Shown here in pieces: positions 62,291 to 64,000 of a DNA stretch of 64,000 nt. The position numbers were made by a program, and so were the translations under genes. Source of the DNA: Staphylococcus sp. NRL 16/872 (GTDB lineage: Bacteria > Bacillota > Bacilli > Staphylococcales > Staphylococcaceae); NCBI RefSeq assembly GCF_022815905.2, contig NZ_CP119327.1, forward strand, positions 1,984,001-2,048,000, read 5' to 3'. How positions within the stretch are numbered: position 1 is the stretch's first letter; every line of letters begins with the position of its first letter. The notes beneath the pieces were generated by a model, which had not been told where the DNA came from, ran no database searches, and saw only the letters and a list, made by a program, of their open reading frames with translations.

Positions 62291-62679
62291 CAGTTCACCT
62301 TCATTAATTTCCTCTAAATTTTCGCATTTGTATTTTTCTTATTCATCTTATTTTAAACAGTATATGTTTTATTTTTATATTGGACTATAGTAGGAAATAT
62401 TAGATTCTAGACAAGCCTAATTTTTTAAACTTAGTCTATAATTTATAGAATAGCCATATTCCCAGAATAATAGTCATAAATATTATACTTTAGGTATAAA
62501 TATTGTAAATTTTTTGTAAAGATAAGTTATTTTTTCTATCATACCACTTCATCTGTTGTTTGAACACGAAAGACCATTTAATACAATTATTTTCCAACGA
62601 TATAAGATAATTCTTGATGACAAATGGTAAGTTTTCACTTACAATAACTAATGGTTAAATTAAAGGAGTCGATTTCCAT
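62291..62679. other. Divergent promoter region between tagO and gdpS
   Basis: The 389-bp region is AT-rich with no open reading frame of interest. It contains the WalR-type box at 62504-62520. Promoters for both divergent genes must lie here, but no clear -10/-35 pair stands out. Confidence 0.6.
62504..62520 (+). promoter_or_regulatory. Putative WalR box between tagO and gdpS
   Basis: TGTAAA-TTTTT-TGTAAA fits TGTWAH-N5-TGTWAH, with two identical half-sites. It lies 160 bp before gdpS and 214 bp before tagO. One chance match is expected in a window of this size, so the call is tentative. Confidence 0.5.
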
Positions 62680-63750
62680 ATGATTGAAGCAATCATTTAT
62701 AACATTGCGGTCATGGTTGCGGGTATTTATCTTTTTCATCGGTTACAATACTCCGAAAATAAGATCATGGTCTTCTCAAAAGGCTATGTCACTGTTTTAA
62801 TGACGCTAGTAGCTTTATTACTAGCCGCCTATCCTATCCCATTCCATCACAGTTATTTAATTCATTTAACATTTGTTCCATTACTATTTCTTGGACGCTA
62901 TACAAATATCGGTTACACACTTATTGCAGCAATCATTATTGCCTTAGTAGATGTCTTTACCTTTGGTAATTCTATATTATACGGTGTCGTTTTAATCGTT
63001 ATTGGACTAATTTCAAGTATAGTAGGACCATTTTTAAAACAAAACGATATTATTTCTTTAATCATTTTAAATTTAATTAGCATCATCATTTTATTTATTC
63101 TATCAATTTTTAGTCCTCTATATGATTTAATAGAGGTAGCTGTATTAGTTCCTATTTCATTTGTCTTGACAATAGCCTCTGCAATCACATTTGTTGATAT
63201 TTGGCATTTCTTCTCTTTAGTTACACGTTATGAAAATGAAGACAAATACGATTACCTTACCGGTTTAGGAAATGTAAAAGAATTTGATAGACATTTAAAT
63301 AAAACTTCGCAATTAGCTGAAGATAATAGTGAAAGTCTTGCCTTACTTCTGATTGATATTGATGGCTTTAAAGATGTGAACGACACTTATTCACATAAAT
63401 CAGGAGATGCTGTCTTAAAACAAATGTCACAGTTATTGAAAAATTATGTGCCGAGACAATTTAAAATATTCCGTAATGGTGGCGAAGAGTTTTCAGTAGT
63501 CATTCGTGATTATTCACTAGATCAAAGCGTTAAGTTAGCTGAAAACATTCGCACAGGCGTAGAAAAATCGTCGTTCCATTTACCTAATAGAGAAGTGATT
63601 AAACTTTCGGTATCGATTGGTGTGGGATACTTATCTCAAGAAGATCATAAATCGCAACGTAAAGTATTTAAAGATGCTGATGATATGGTCCATGTGGCTA
63701 AGAATGAAGGTCGTAACCAAGTAATGTTCAATCCTATTATTAAATTATAA
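62680..63750 (+). CDS. gdpS: GGDEF-domain membrane protein GdpS
   Basis: The 356-residue protein has six predicted membrane helices (about residues 3-22, 37-54, 62-76, 80-120, 125-148 and 152-175) and a cytoplasmic GGDEF domain. The active-site motif is GGEEF at residues 267-271 and DYLTGLGN marks the domain start near residue 191. In staphylococci GdpS controls biofilm-related genes without needing c-di-GMP synthesis. ATG 62680 follows AAAGGAG. Confidence 0.93.
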   Translation: MIEAIIYNIAVMVAGIYLFHRLQYSENKIMVFSKGYVTVLMTLVALLLAAYPIPFHHSYLIHLTFVPLLFLGRYTNIGYTLIAAIIIALVDVFTFGNSILYGVVLIVIGLISSIVGPFLKQNDIISLIILNLISIIILFILSIFSPLYDLIEVAVLVPISFVLTIASAITFVDIWHFFSLVTRYENEDKYDYLTGLGNVKEFDRHLNKTSQLAEDNSESLALLLIDIDGFKDVNDTYSHKSGDAVLKQMSQLLKNYVPRQFKIFRNGGEEFSVVIRDYSLDQSVKLAENIRTGVEKSSFHLPNREVIKLSVSIGVGYLSQEDHKSQRKVFKDADDMVHVAKNEGRNQVMFNPIIKL

Positions 63751-63761
63751 GAACAAAATTG

Positions 63762-63832
63762 ACTGTCAATATACTATTTACTATATCGCTGTGTTACCGT
63801 CGATTGAACTAAATAGTAATTGGCAGTTTTTA
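63762..63832 (+). terminator. Terminator of gdpS
   Basis: ACTGTCAATATACTATTTA pairs with TAAATAGTAATTGGCAGT with few mismatches and is followed by TTTTTATTT. Confidence 0.85.
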
Positions 63833-63997
63833 TTTGGGTATTCTAGAAAAATGACGTTTTCATGTCAAATGTAATTAATCTTTTAAGAAAATATGTGATT
63901 AAACTCGGGACTATTGCAAGTTACATCTTCAAGTTGTACACTTCAAATTGTCCTAATAAATAATATGAATTTATCTAATTATACGGAGGTGCCCTTT

Positions 63998-64000
63998 ATG
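63998..64000 (+). CDS. Start codon of a gene cut by the window edge
   Basis: The last three bases are ATG, 8 nt after the strong ribosome-binding site GGAGGTG. Nothing more of the gene is in the window. Confidence 0.55.

Overview
The window is chromosomal DNA of a low-GC Firmicute and looks like a Staphylococcus. The evidence is the order metNPQ, gcvH, ntrA-aroD, ohr, then ssrA-smpB-rnr-est-secG, then eno-gpmI-tpiA-pgk-gap-gapR, clpP, whiA-glmR-rapZ-trxB, hprK-lgt, uvrBA, prfB-secA-hpf-comF, and tagO/gdpS. Lipoproteins, a CHAP amidase and the tmRNA tag DKSNNNFAVAA agree. I saw no coagulase, clumping factor or nuclease gene where S. aureus carries them near this locus, so a coagulase-negative species is more likely; the species cannot be fixed from the sequence alone.

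Region by region: 1-9.5 kb holds a methionine transporter behind a SAM riboswitch, a TOPRIM/thioredoxin-like pair, gcvH, redox genes (thioredoxin-like proteins, ntrA behind a Fur-like box, ohr), aroD, a LysE exporter and a phosphatase. From 9.5 to 18 kb lies an accessory stretch of small and hypothetical genes: a sigma-B-type promoter before a small HTH-like protein, two tiny membrane proteins with a papain-like hydrolase, a membrane-anchored poly-gamma-glutamate-hydrolase-like enzyme, low-complexity surface proteins, a 58-residue lipoprotein, and an IS3-family (IS150-like) element whose transposase is broken by an amber codon. From 18 to 31 kb are the trans-translation cluster (ssrA, smpB, rnr), est, secG and the whole lower glycolytic operon with its GapR regulator and operator.

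From 31 to 37 kb is a second accessory stretch: a Cys-rich tail-anchored protein, another Lys/Asp-rich plus Gln-rich membrane protein, an epimerase, clpP with a CtsR box, a tRNA-Arg(CCG), and a two-gene cassette (a DUF6978-like protein plus a DUF1828/DUF1829 protein) that is the best candidate here for an undescribed system. From 37 to 64 kb is conserved housekeeping: whiA-glmR-rapZ, trxB, a TPR protein, an acetyltransferase, lgt, hprK, uvrBA with a LexA box, csbA, an HD phosphohydrolase, a LysM-CHAP amidase with a WalR-type box, prfB with its +1 frameshift, secA, hpf, comFC/comFA (comFA with a disturbed N-terminus), degV, yigZ, tagO and the GGEEF protein gdpS.

Several dispersed intergenic hairpins are present. 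The most distinctive is a roughly 120-bp element with long terminal inverted repeats between pgk and tpiA; a diverged relative lies next to gcvH.
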